NCBI RefSeq assembly: GCF_005144715.1
Contig: NZ_SWKR01000002.1
Span: 186,001 to 250,000 of the forward strand
Source: Sphingomonas baiyangensis
GTDB lineage: Bacteria; Pseudomonadota; Alphaproteobacteria; Sphingomonadales; Sphingomonadaceae
DNA length: 64,000 nt
Direction of reading: 5' to 3'
Translations under genes and position numbers: made by a program
The notes under the pieces: model-generated
What the model saw: only the letters and a program-made list of their open reading frames with translations
Databases searched by the model: none
Told to the model about the DNA's origin: nothing
In this document: piece by piece, positions 56,488 through 64,000 of the stretch
Layout of the letters: the number at the start of each line of letters is the position of its first letter
Numbering within the stretch: the stretch's first letter is position 1

Positions 56488-57825
56488 TCAGTCGAGCGTC
56501 GCGTCGGCGGGCATTTCGTCGACGCGCGGCACCTTGCCCGCAAGCGCGGCATCGAGCCGGTCGCGGTCGAGCCGGCCTTCCCAGCGCGCCACTACCAGGG
56601 TCGCCACGGCGTTGCCGATGAAGTTGGTGAGGCTGCGGCATTCGGACATGAAGCGGTCGACGCCGAGGATCAGCGCCATTCCCGCCACCGGCACGCCGGG
56701 CACGATCGAGAGCGTCGCCGCCAGCGTGATGAACCCCGCGCCCGTCACGCCCGCCGCGCCCTTCGACGACAGCATCGCCACGCCCAGCAGCAGCAGTTGC
56801 TCGCCGATCGAAAGTTCGACCCCCGTCGCCTGCGCGATGAACAGCGCGGCCATCGTCATGTAGATGTTGGTGCCGTCGAGGTTGAAGCTGTAGCCCGTCG
56901 GCACCACCAGCCCGACGATCGACTTGGGCACGCCCGCCCGCTCCATCTTCTCGATGAGCGCGGGCAGCGCGCTTTCGGACGAGGAAGTGCCGAGCACGAG
57001 CAGCAGCTCGGCCTTCAGATAGCCGATCAGCCGGAAGATCGAGAAGCCGCAGGTGCGCGCCACCAGCCCCAGCACGACGAACACGAACAGCAGCGAAGTG
57101 AGGTAGAAGGTCGCGACCAGCGCCGCGAGGTTCGCGAGCGTGCCGAGGCCATAGGCGCCGATCGTGAACGCCATCGCGCCGAACGCGCCGATGGGCGCCG
57201 CGCGCATCAGGATCGCCACCACCTTGAACACCGCGAGCGAGACCTGATCGAGCAGGTCGAGCACCTTTTCGCCACGCGCGCCGATCGCCGCCAGCCCGAT
57301 CCCGAACAGGATCGCGACGAACAGGGTCTGGAGGATGTTGCCGTCGGTCAGCGCCGACAGGAAGCTGTCGGGGATGATGTTCAAGAGGAACGCGGTGAGC
57401 GAGGATTGCTGCGCCTGCTCGGCATAGGTCGCGACGTTCGCGCCATCGAGCGTGGCGGGGTCGATGTTGAGCCCGTCGCCCGGCCGCACCACATTGGCCA
57501 CCACCATGCCGATGATAAGCGCCAGCGTCGAGAAGGTGAGGAAATAGGCGAAGGCCTTGCCCGCCACGCGCCCGACCGCCGCCAGATCGCGCATGCCGGC
57601 GATGCCCGTGACGATCGTCAGGAAGATCACGGGTGCGATAATCATCTTCACCAGCTTGATGAAGGCATCGCCCAGCGGTTTCATCGCAGCCCCCGTATCG
57701 GGTGCGAAATGGCCGAGCGCCACGCCGGCGGCGATGGCGATCAACACCTGGACGTACAGATGCGCATACCAGCGCGGTTTCGCGCGCAGCTCGTCCGGGG
57801 CTGCGGCGGCGATCGGCGGCTGCAA
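56488..57825 (-). CDS. dctA: Dicarboxylate/amino acid:cation symporter (DctA-like)
   Basis: A 445-residue DAACS-family transporter for C4-dicarboxylates or glutamate. It has eight helices and two re-entrant loops: [40 protein letters not shown] (the serine-rich first loop) and [25 protein letters not shown] (substrate and sodium site). The start is TTG at 57825, 2 bp from the stop of maoC, and no ATG is available near the N terminus; a TTG start is plausible. It may belong to the same transcript as the leucine-degradation genes, giving import of organic acids, though this is not proven. Confidence 0.92.
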   Translation of the reverse strand: MQPPIAAAAPDELRAKPRWYAHLYVQVLIAIAAGVALGHFAPDTGAAMKPLGDAFIKLVKMIIAPVIFLTIVTGIAGMRDLAAVGRVAGKAFAYFLTFSTLALIIGMVVANVVRPGDGLNIDPATLDGANVATYAEQAQQSSLTAFLLNIIPDSFLSALTDGNILQTLFVAILFGIGLAAIGARGEKVLDLLDQVSLAVFKVVAILMRAAPIGAFGAMAFTIGAYGLGTLANLAALVATFYLTSLLFVFVVLGLVARTCGFSIFRLIGYLKAELLLVLGTSSSESALPALIEKMERAGVPKSIVGLVVPTGYSFNLDGTNIYMTMAALFIAQATGVELSIGEQLLLLGVAMLSSKGAAGVTGAGFITLAATLSIVPGVPVAGMALILGVDRFMSECRSLTNFIGNAVATLVVARWEGRLDRDRLDAALAGKVPRVDEMPADATLD

Positions 57826-57827
57826 GG

Positions 57828-58283
57828 CTATGCCGCGGGCCGAGCGCGCAGCAAGGCGCTACGCAGGCACTCGCATACCAGCTCGTCGCGCTGGTTGTGC
57901 AGCCGGTGCCGCCACGTCACGATGCCCTGACCGGGGCGCGAGCGCGACGGCCGGATCTCCACCACTTCGCTCGATGCGCGCAGCGTATCGCCGATGAAGA
58001 CGGGGGCGGGCATCACCACCTTGTCGTAGCCCAGATTGGCGACCAGCGTGCCCAGCGTCGTATCGCCCACGCTCAGCCCCACCATCAGCGCGAAGGTGAA
58101 GGTGCCGTTGACGAGAATGCGCCCGAACTCGCTTGCCGCCGCCGCCTCGGCATCGAGATGCAACGGCTGCGGATTATGCGTCATCGTGCTGAACAGAAGA
58201 TTGTCGGTTTCGGTCACCGTGCGGCGTAGGTCATGCGCGATCGTGTCGCCCACCTGCCATTCGTCGAACCAGCGTCCCGCCAT
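57828..58283 (-). CDS. MaoC-family acyl dehydratase
   Basis: A 151-residue hot-dog fold hydratase. It begins [68 protein letters not shown], with the catalytic Asp/His pair expected in the T-HN..PLH area, and ends [20 protein letters not shown]. It would hydrate enoyl-CoA. Its ATG at 58283 is only 1 bp from the mccA stop, in the same direction. In the leucine pathway a hydratase for methylglutaconyl-CoA is needed, but that is usually an enoyl-CoA hydratase; assigning this role is an inference. Confidence 0.88.
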   Translation of the reverse strand: MAGRWFDEWQVGDTIAHDLRRTVTETDNLLFSTMTHNPQPLHLDAEAAAASEFGRILVNGTFTFALMVGLSVGDTTLGTLVANLGYDKVVMPAPVFIGDTLRASSEVVEIRPSRSRPGQGIVTWRHRLHNQRDELVCECLRSALLRARPAA

Positions 58284-58284
58284 G

Positions 58285-60165
58285 TCAGTCTCCCGCGCGC
58301 TCAATCCGCGCGAGCAGCGCGTCGACCTGCACCTGTGCGCCGACCTCGGCGTCAAGCTCGGCCACGATGCCGTCGAACGGCGCGGTTAGCGCGTGTTCCA
58401 TTTTCATCGCCTCGAGCGTCAGCAGCTTCTGCCCCGCCGATACCGTATCGCCCTGGACCACGTCGAGCGACAGGATGCGCCCCGGCATCGGCGACAGGAT
58501 CGCACCGTCGCCCGCCGCGCCCGCCGCCATGCCGCCGGCGCGCCAGCGCGCGAACGCAAAAGTCGCGCCGTCCTCGACGATCAGCAGTTCGTCGCCGATC
58601 AGTCGCCCTGCGGTCTCGGGATGCGTCGCCAAGAGATCGATGCGCCGATGCTCGCTGCCCGCCGCCACCGCGATTGCGTTGCGCGGCGCGGCGTTGAGGC
58701 GCAGGCCCGCCACCGCTCCCCATATACCGGCGCCGTCGTCCACCGTCGCCCAGGCGAGCGTATGCGCGGCGGCTACCCACGCCGCATCGCTCGGCTTGGT
58801 CGCGGGCAGCAGCGTATCGAGATTGGCGGCGATGAAACCGGTATCGACTTCGCCCGCGACGAACGCGGGATGGCGCAGCGCGTTCACCAGAAAGCCCGCA
58901 TTCGATACGACGGGCCATATGCCGACCGTCGCCACCTCGTCGGCGAGCTGTTCGATCGCCGCCTCGCGTGTGTCGGCATGTGCGATGAGCTTTGCGATCA
59001 TCGGGTCGTAGAAGGGCGTCACCGCATCGCCTTCCTCGACGCCGGTATCTACGCGCAGCGCACCGTGCGGCAGATCGAGCATCTTGAGCGGCCCGGTCGA
59101 CGGTAGAAAGCCGCTCGTCGCATTCTCGGCATAGAGCCGCGCCTCGATCGCGTGGCCGTCGATCGAAAGTTCTTCCTGACGCAGCGGCAGCGGCTCGCCC
59201 GCCGCGACACGCAGCTGCCACTCGACCAGATCGACCCCGGTGATCGCCTCGGTCACCGGATGCTCGACCTGGAGCCGCGTGTTCATTTCCATGAACCAGG
59301 TGCGATCGGCGCGCAGGCCCTCGCTCGCATCGGCGATGAATTCGATCGTGCCGGCGCCCACATAGTCGACCGCCTGCGCCGCGCGTACCGCCGCCGCGCA
59401 GATGGCTTGCCGCGTCGCTGCATCCATGCCGGGGGCAGGGGCCTCCTCGATCACCTTCTGATGGCGGCGCTGGAGCGAGCAGTCGCGCTCGAACAGGTGG
59501 ACGACATTGCCGTGGCTATCGCCGAACACCTGCACTTCGATATGGCGGGGCGCGAGGATGTACTTCTCGATCAGCACGCGATCGTCGCCGAAGCTCGCGG
59601 CCGCCTCGCGCTGGCACGACGCCAGCAGCTCGGCGAAATCGGCGGCATCATCGACGCGGCGCATTCCCTTGCCGCCGCCGCCTGCCACCGCCTTCACGAG
59701 CACTGGATAGCCGATGGCATCGGCTTCGGCCCTGAGCCGCTCGGCCGACTGGTCCTCACCCAGATAGCCCGGCGTCACCGGCACGCCCGCCGCGATCATC
59801 CGCGCCTTGGCGGCGTCCTTCAGCCCCATCGCGCGGATCGCGGCCGGCGGCGCGCCGACCCAGATCAGGCCCGCCTCGGCCACCGCCTCGGCGAAATCGG
59901 CATTCTCCGACAGGAAGCCATAGCCCGGATGGATCGCCTCCGCGCCCGCCTCGCGCGCCGCAGCGATGATCCGCTCACCCACAAGATAGCTCTCGCGCGC
60001 AGGCGATGGGCCGATATGCACCGCCGCGTCGGCCAGACGCACGTGCAGCGCGGTGGCATCGGCATCCGAATGGACGGCGACGGTACGGATGCCCATCGCC
60101 CGCGCGGTGCGGATGATACGGCAGGCGATCTCGCCACGATTGGCGATGAGGAGTGAAGCGAACAT
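58285..60165 (-). CDS. mccA: Methylcrotonoyl-CoA carboxylase biotin-containing alpha subunit
   Basis: Carboxylates 3-methylcrotonyl-CoA in leucine breakdown, using biotin. The 626-residue protein has the biotin carboxylase domain (FASLLIANRGEIACRIIRTARAMG, GGGGKGMRRV ATP loop, MEMNTRLQVEHPVTE), a linker domain, and a biotinyl domain with EAMKMEH near the C-terminus. Four genes in a row (ivd-mccB-mccA-maoC) fit the isovaleryl-CoA route. Its ATG is 10 bp from the end of the inverted-repeat element at 60176-60670, and AGGA lies between the two. Confidence 0.94.
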   Translation of the reverse strand: MFASLLIANRGEIACRIIRTARAMGIRTVAVHSDADATALHVRLADAAVHIGPSPARESYLVGERIIAAAREAGAEAIHPGYGFLSENADFAEAVAEAGLIWVGAPPAAIRAMGLKDAAKARMIAAGVPVTPGYLGEDQSAERLRAEADAIGYPVLVKAVAGGGGKGMRRVDDAADFAELLASCQREAAASFGDDRVLIEKYILAPRHIEVQVFGDSHGNVVHLFERDCSLQRRHQKVIEEAPAPGMDAATRQAICAAAVRAAQAVDYVGAGTIEFIADASEGLRADRTWFMEMNTRLQVEHPVTEAITGVDLVEWQLRVAAGEPLPLRQEELSIDGHAIEARLYAENATSGFLPSTGPLKMLDLPHGALRVDTGVEEGDAVTPFYDPMIAKLIAHADTREAAIEQLADEVATVGIWPVVSNAGFLVNALRHPAFVAGEVDTGFIAANLDTLLPATKPSDAAWVAAAHTLAWATVDDGAGIWGAVAGLRLNAAPRNAIAVAAGSEHRRIDLLATHPETAGRLIGDELLIVEDGATFAFARWRAGGMAAGAAGDGAILSPMPGRILSLDVVQGDTVSAGQKLLTLEAMKMEHALTAPFDGIVAELDAEVGAQVQVDALLARIERAGD

Positions 60166-60175
60166 GCGGGTTCCT

Positions 60176-60670
60176 AAATCCTCCCCGAGCTTGTCTCGGG
60201 GAGGGGGACCATGCGAAGCATGGTGGAGGGGAGGACGCGATGCTGAGAGACGCGGCGCCGAATGCGCGCGCAGGTGCGACTGGAAAGGCACGCGTGCTGC
60301 GCCGGCAGATCAGCCTTTCCGAGGTACTCGTCTGGCGCGTGCTTCGCGATCGCCCCGGCAAGCTGAAGTTCCGCCGCCAGCATCCCAGCGGGCCGTATAT
60401 CCTCGACTTCTACTGTTCCGATGCCAGGCTTGCGGTCGAGGTGGACGGAGCGGGGCATAATGCTCCCGAACGGCAAGCGCGCGACGACCGGCGCGATGCC
60501 TTTCTGGCGCAAGCTGGTATCAAAACGTTGCGCATCCCCGCGCGCGATGTGCTGGCCGATCTGGACAGCGTCGTGCGTGGTATCGTTGCCGCAGCCCTCA
60601 CGCGGCTGCCCCTCCACCATCCGGCTGCGCCGGACGGTCCCCCTCCCCGAGACAAGCTCGGGGAGGATTT
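60176..60670. mobile_element. Inverted-repeat element carrying a DUF559 gene
   Basis: A 495-bp unit with perfect 35-bp terminal inverted repeats (60176-60210 and 60636-60670; starts AAATCCTCCCCGAGCTTG). Each end is itself a hairpin (CCTCCCCGAG/CTCGGGGAGG), followed by a second, differing hairpin and a shared GGTGGAGGGG. The single gene inside runs opposite to the mcc operon. There is no clear target duplication. It sits between mccB and mccA, 15 bp after the mccB stop and 10 bp before the mccA start. No transposase is present. Confidence 0.75.
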
Positions 60671-60674
60671 TTAG
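60240..60674 (+). CDS. DUF559 endonuclease-like protein
   Basis: A 144-residue protein of the DUF559 family, related to Vsr-type and PD-(D/E)XK nucleases. Expected active-site elements are E28 in SLSEVLVW, the basic R45-R46-Q47 in FRRQHPSGPY, D56 in ILDFYC, E67 and D69 in VEVDGAGHN with H73, and a following DDRRDAFLAQAGIKTLR. Its last 20 codons lie within the right terminal inverted repeat. Upstream ATG positions exist, but 60240 directly precedes the conserved core. It is antisense to the mcc operon. No repair or DNA methylase gene is adjacent. The link to the repeats suggests that it acts on them. Confidence 0.85.
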   Translation: MLRDAAPNARAGATGKARVLRRQISLSEVLVWRVLRDRPGKLKFRRQHPSGPYILDFYCSDARLAVEVDGAGHNAPERQARDDRRDAFLAQAGIKTLRIPARDVLADLDSVVRGIVAAALTRLPLHHPAAPDGPPPRDKLGEDF

Positions 60675-60685
60675 CGCATCCCCCG

Positions 60686-62287
60686 TCACATCCGGAACAC
60701 GCCGAACGCGGGGCGCTCGGGGATGGGGGCGTTGAGGCTGGCCGCCAGCGCCAGCCCCAGCACGTCGCGCGTCTGCGCGGGGTCGATGATCCCGTCGTCC
60801 CACAGCCGCGCGGTCGCGTGCCAGGGGTTGCCCTGCGCTTCGTAATCGTCGCGGATCGGCCGCTTGAACGTCTCGGCCTCCTCGGGCGTCCAGCGCGCGG
60901 CGTCGCGGTGCACCGTCGCCAGCACACTCGCGGCCTGCTCGCCGCCCATCACGCTGATGCGCGCATTGGGCCAGGTGAACAGGAAGCGTGGGGAATAGGC
61001 CCGCCCGCACATGCCGTAATTGCCTGCGCCGAAGCTGCCGCCGATCAGCACCGTCAGCTTGGGCACGGTCGCGGTCGCCACTGCCGTCACCAGCTTGGCG
61101 CCGTGCTTGGCGATTCCCTCGGCCTCGTATTTGCCGCCGACCATGAAGCCCGAGATGTTCTGGAGAAACAGCAGCGGAACGCGGCGCTGGCAGGCCAGCT
61201 CGATGAAATGCGCGCCCTTGACCGCACTCTCGCTGAACAGCACGCCGTTGTTGGCGAGGATCGCCACGGGCATCCCATGGATATGCGCGAAGCCGCACAC
61301 CAGCGAGCTGCCGTACAGCGCCTTGAATTCATGGAACGCGCTGCCGTCGACCAGCCGCGCGATCACCTCGTGCACGTCATAGGGCGCGCGCACGTCCTGC
61401 GGAACGATGCCGTACAGCTCCTCGGCCGGATAGAGCGGCGCGCGCGGCTCGGCGAGCGGCAGGCCGTGCGCATGATCGGCGGGCAGGTGGCTGACGATAT
61501 CGCGCACGATCTGCAAGGCGTGCTCATCATCCTCGGCGACATGATCGACCACGCCCGACTTGCGGCCATGCAGGTCGCCGCCGCCCAGTTCCTCGGCCGA
61601 GATGACCTCGCCCGTCGCCGCCTGCACCAGCGGCGGGCCGGCGAGGAAGATCGTTCCCTGCTCGCGCACGATGACGCTCTCGTCGCTCATCGCGGGCACA
61701 TAGGCGCCGCCCGCGGTGCAGCTGCCCATCACGCAGGCGATCTGCGGAATGCCCTTGGCCGACATATTGGCCTGGTTGAAGAAGATGCGGCCGAAATGAT
61801 CGCGATCGGGAAACACCTCGGCCTGATGCGGCAGGTTGGCGCCGCCCGAATCGACGAGATAGATGCACGGCAGCCGGTTCGCCTCGGCGATTTCCTGCGC
61901 GCGCAGATGCTTCTTCACCGTCATCGGGAAGTAGGTGCCGCCCTTCACCGTCGCGTCGTTGCACACGATCATGCACATGCGACCGGAGACACGGCCGATG
62001 CCCGCGATCACGCCGGCGCCCGGCACTTCGCCGTCATACAGGTCGAACGCCGCGAGCTGGCCGATCTCGAGCACGGGCGAGCCCGGATCGAGCAACCGCT
62101 CGACGCGATCGCGCGGCAGCAGCTTGTCGCGCGCGACATGGCGTTCGCGCGCCTTCTCGGTGCCGCCCAGCGCCGCCTGCGCCACATCGGCGCGCAACCG
62201 CTCGGCCAACGCGCAGTTGTGCGCGGCATTGGCGCGGAAAGCGTCGCTGTCGGGCGCGACCTTGCTGGCGAGGACGGGGCCGCTCAC
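60686..62287 (-). CDS. mccB: Methylcrotonoyl-CoA carboxylase carboxyltransferase beta subunit
   Basis: Carboxyltransferase partner of the biotin subunit; transfers CO2 to methylcrotonyl-CoA. The 533-residue crotonase-like protein has [86 protein letters not shown] and an [21 protein letters not shown] region typical of MCC beta. The start is GTG at 62287, overlapping the stop of ivd by 4 bp. The mccA gene follows, separated by the DUF559 element. Function follows from the pairing with mccA. Confidence 0.95.
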   Translation of the reverse strand: MSGPVLASKVAPDSDAFRANAAHNCALAERLRADVAQAALGGTEKARERHVARDKLLPRDRVERLLDPGSPVLEIGQLAAFDLYDGEVPGAGVIAGIGRVSGRMCMIVCNDATVKGGTYFPMTVKKHLRAQEIAEANRLPCIYLVDSGGANLPHQAEVFPDRDHFGRIFFNQANMSAKGIPQIACVMGSCTAGGAYVPAMSDESVIVREQGTIFLAGPPLVQAATGEVISAEELGGGDLHGRKSGVVDHVAEDDEHALQIVRDIVSHLPADHAHGLPLAEPRAPLYPAEELYGIVPQDVRAPYDVHEVIARLVDGSAFHEFKALYGSSLVCGFAHIHGMPVAILANNGVLFSESAVKGAHFIELACQRRVPLLFLQNISGFMVGGKYEAEGIAKHGAKLVTAVATATVPKLTVLIGGSFGAGNYGMCGRAYSPRFLFTWPNARISVMGGEQAASVLATVHRDAARWTPEEAETFKRPIRDDYEAQGNPWHATARLWDDGIIDPAQTRDVLGLALAASLNAPIPERPAFGVFRM

Positions 62288-63453
62288 TGCGCGCGCGGGG
62301 CGTCGCCGCCGATCAGCTCGCGGCCGATCAGCATCCGGCGGATCTCGTTGGTCCCCGCGCCGATATCGAGCAGCTTGGCGTCGCGCAGGAAGCGCTCGAC
62401 GGGCCAGTCCTTGGTATAGCCCGCGCCGCCCAGCGCCTGCACCGCCTCGCCCGCGACGCGAAAGGCGTTCTCGCTCGCCAGCAGGATCGCACCCGCGGCG
62501 TCGAAGCGCGTCGTCCTGTCGGCATCGCAGGCGCGCGCCACGGCATAGACATAGGCGCGCGCCGAATTGAGCGCGACATACATGTCGGCGATCTTGGCCT
62601 GCATCAGCTGGAAGCCGCCGATCGGCGTGCCGAACTGGCGGCGCTCGCGCACATAGGGCAGCACCACGTCGAGACAGGCCTGCATGATGCCGAGCTGGAT
62701 GCCCGCCAGCACCGTGCGCTCATAGTCGAGCCCCGACATCAGCACCGCGACGCCGCCATTCTCGGGGCCCATCACCTGCGCGTCGCTCACGAAACAGTCG
62801 TCGAACACCAGTTCGGCCGTCGGGCTGCCGCGCATCCCCATCTTGTCGATCTTCTGGCCGATCGAAAAGCCGGGCATGTCCTTCTCGATCAGGAAAGTGG
62901 TGATGCCACGCGATCCCTCGCCGGTCTTGGCATAGACCACCAGCGTGTCGGCATAAGCGGCATTGGTGATCCAGAACTTTGTGCCGTTGAGCACCCAGCC
63001 ACCGTCGGCGCGCACCGCCTTCAATTTCATCGAAACCACGTCGGAGCCGGCCTGCGCCTCGGACATCGCCAGACTGCCGACATGCTCGCCCGAAATGAGC
63101 TTGGGCAGATATTTCGCCTTCTGCTCGGGATTGGCCCAGCGCGCGATCTGGTTGACGCACAGGTTCGAATGCGCGCCGTAGGAAAGCCCGATCGATGCCG
63201 AGGCGCGCGCGACTTCCTCGCACGCGATCACATGCTCGAGATAGCCGAGGCCAAGGCCGCCATCGGCCTCGCTCACGGTAATGCCGTGCAGGCCGAGTGC
63301 GCCCATTTCAGTCCACAGCTCGTCGCGCGGGAACCAGTCGTCGGCATCGATACGCGCGGCGAGCGGCGCGATCCGGTCGGTCGCGAAGCGCTGGGTGCTT
63401 TCGCGGATCATGTCGGCGGTTTCGCCGAGCGCGAAATCGAGGGTGGGCAGCAT
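62284..63453 (-). CDS. ivd: Isovaleryl-CoA dehydrogenase
   Basis: FAD enzyme that oxidises isovaleryl-CoA to 3-methylcrotonyl-CoA, step three of leucine degradation. The 389-residue acyl-CoA dehydrogenase has [95 protein letters not shown] and [22 protein letters not shown], the last typical of the isovaleryl group; [32 protein letters not shown] is the C-terminal flavin site. It starts with ATG at 63453 after AGGAGAG. It is the first gene of the ivd-mcc operon. Confidence 0.95.
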   Translation of the reverse strand: MLPTLDFALGETADMIRESTQRFATDRIAPLAARIDADDWFPRDELWTEMGALGLHGITVSEADGGLGLGYLEHVIACEEVARASASIGLSYGAHSNLCVNQIARWANPEQKAKYLPKLISGEHVGSLAMSEAQAGSDVVSMKLKAVRADGGWVLNGTKFWITNAAYADTLVVYAKTGEGSRGITTFLIEKDMPGFSIGQKIDKMGMRGSPTAELVFDDCFVSDAQVMGPENGGVAVLMSGLDYERTVLAGIQLGIMQACLDVVLPYVRERRQFGTPIGGFQLMQAKIADMYVALNSARAYVYAVARACDADRTTRFDAAGAILLASENAFRVAGEAVQALGGAGYTKDWPVERFLRDAKLLDIGAGTNEIRRMLIGRELIGGDAPRAQ

Positions 63454-63637
63454 TGTCTCTCCTGTCACTATCCGCCCTAGCAAGGCCGGCGGCAGTGGCA
63501 AAGAGGGGGTTGGGATGGGCCGATGCCGGAGAGGTGTTTTGACCTAGGCCGTAGACACAGGAAGCGGACTGACAGCTATCGCCCATTTCGGGCATTACGC
63601 GGTCCTCAGCCGCCGCCCACAAGCCGACCTCTAGGCT

Positions 63638-63865
63638 TCAGTACCCGAGGTTCGCCGCCACCACGACGATGCACATGCCGAAACCGAAGATAAGCCCCCA
63701 TCCAGCCATAGCGATCACAGCAATATACATCATCGGTTCGCCGCGCCGCGAGTAGGTTACACCCTTCACCTTAATCATCTTCCGGCGAAGTCCGAAGTAA
63801 AGTCTATTCGCCATGAACGCAGCGAAGGCCGTGAAGAAAAACAGGTAAAGCGCGCTCTCAAGCAT
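63638..63865 (-). CDS. Small two-helix membrane protein, unknown function
   Basis: A 75-residue protein with hydrophobic segments near residues 3-22 (SALYLFFFTAFAAFMANRLY) and 46-70 (MYIAVIAMAGWGLIFGFGMCIVVVAANLG), and a basic loop (FGLRRKMIKVKGVTYSRRGEP) between. This gives an in-in or hairpin topology. The codons are less GC-biased than in the neighbours, which could mean recent acquisition. No clear ribosome site precedes the ATG and no family is recognised. The 184 bases up to ivd and the 135 bases to the right edge hold nothing that I can support. Confidence 0.65.
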   Translation of the reverse strand: MLESALYLFFFTAFAAFMANRLYFGLRRKMIKVKGVTYSRRGEPMMYIAVIAMAGWGLIFGFGMCIVVVAANLGY

Positions 63866-64000
63866 CGCATCGAGCGTAGCAGCCTATCGTTGGCCTGTCA
63901 CAATCATCTGCTATTGCTATGTCCGTCGACCAAAAGCGGTCGGTCCGCAAACCTGCCCATCTCAGACATTCGGCCGGCAACGCTCAGGCGGTCGTTGATA

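Noticed and set aside
63454..63637. Gene between ivd and the small membrane protein
   Set aside because: Only short frames with shadow-like composition, no ribosome site and no domain.

Overview
The window is chromosomal DNA of a GC-rich alphaproteobacterium, most likely a sphingomonad (Sphingomonas or a close relative). This rests on the ligase-associated exonuclease and helicase, the aroA/cmk/rpsA/ihfB neighbourhood, CpoB-TilS-FtsH, a class II EPSP synthase, the TIGR02300 protein, an alphaproteobacterial SspB, a polysaccharide cluster of sphingan type, and several palindromic repeats of the kind common in sphingomonads. No rRNA, prophage or CRISPR array was seen. One tRNA, Ala(GGC), is present. 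Many gene pairs are joined by ATGA or GTGA stop/start overlaps, so translational coupling is a recurring feature.

Layout. 1-1924 (-): a cut-off ligase-associated DEXH helicase, an AraC regulator and a small membrane protein. 2013-5911 (+): ligase-associated exonuclease, CoA-ester lyase, alpha-methylacyl-CoA racemase-type protein and ROK fructokinase. 5915-8146 (-): purL. 8210-16048: exopolysaccharide genes (pyruvyl transferase, flippase, UDP-sugar epimerase and dehydrogenase, galU, priming transferase). 16263-24861: a small secreted protein, a periplasmic M48 peptidase, ihfB, rpsA, then a PadR/membrane-protein pair, a ParD antitoxin with a nonsense-broken ParE, a histidine-phosphatase lipoprotein, cmk and aroA. 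24963-32582: the TIGR02300 protein, tRNA-Ala, acnA, a cold-shock protein, mtnP and several small unknowns. 32635-38704: a P450, a UbiH-like hydroxylase, ftsK and a nitronate monooxygenase-like enzyme. 38853-46832: ptsP, a RodZ-like protein, cpoB, tilS and ftsH. 47024-52880: metallophosphoesterase, lipid-kinase-like protein, mntH, hisE, a HIT protein and an amino-acid permease. 52941-55930 (-): hisB-(yciI-like)-hisH-hisA-hisF. 56002-63453: sspB, and a leucine/isovalerate operon (ivd-mccB-mccA-maoC-dctA) read on the minus strand. The last 135 bases show no gene I can support.

The most unusual item is a compact element at 60176-60670 inside the leucine operon. Its 35-bp perfect terminal inverted repeats are built from hairpins, and between them lies a single DUF559 endonuclease-like gene in the opposite direction. 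Other points worth checking are the amber codon in parE, a PadR operator set inside its own promoter, a perfect TTGAT-N4-ATCAA box upstream of ihfB, a 14-bp palindrome over the P450 -35 box, a possible ATC start codon at 31023, and a his operon whose hisE-HIT end lies apart and inverted.
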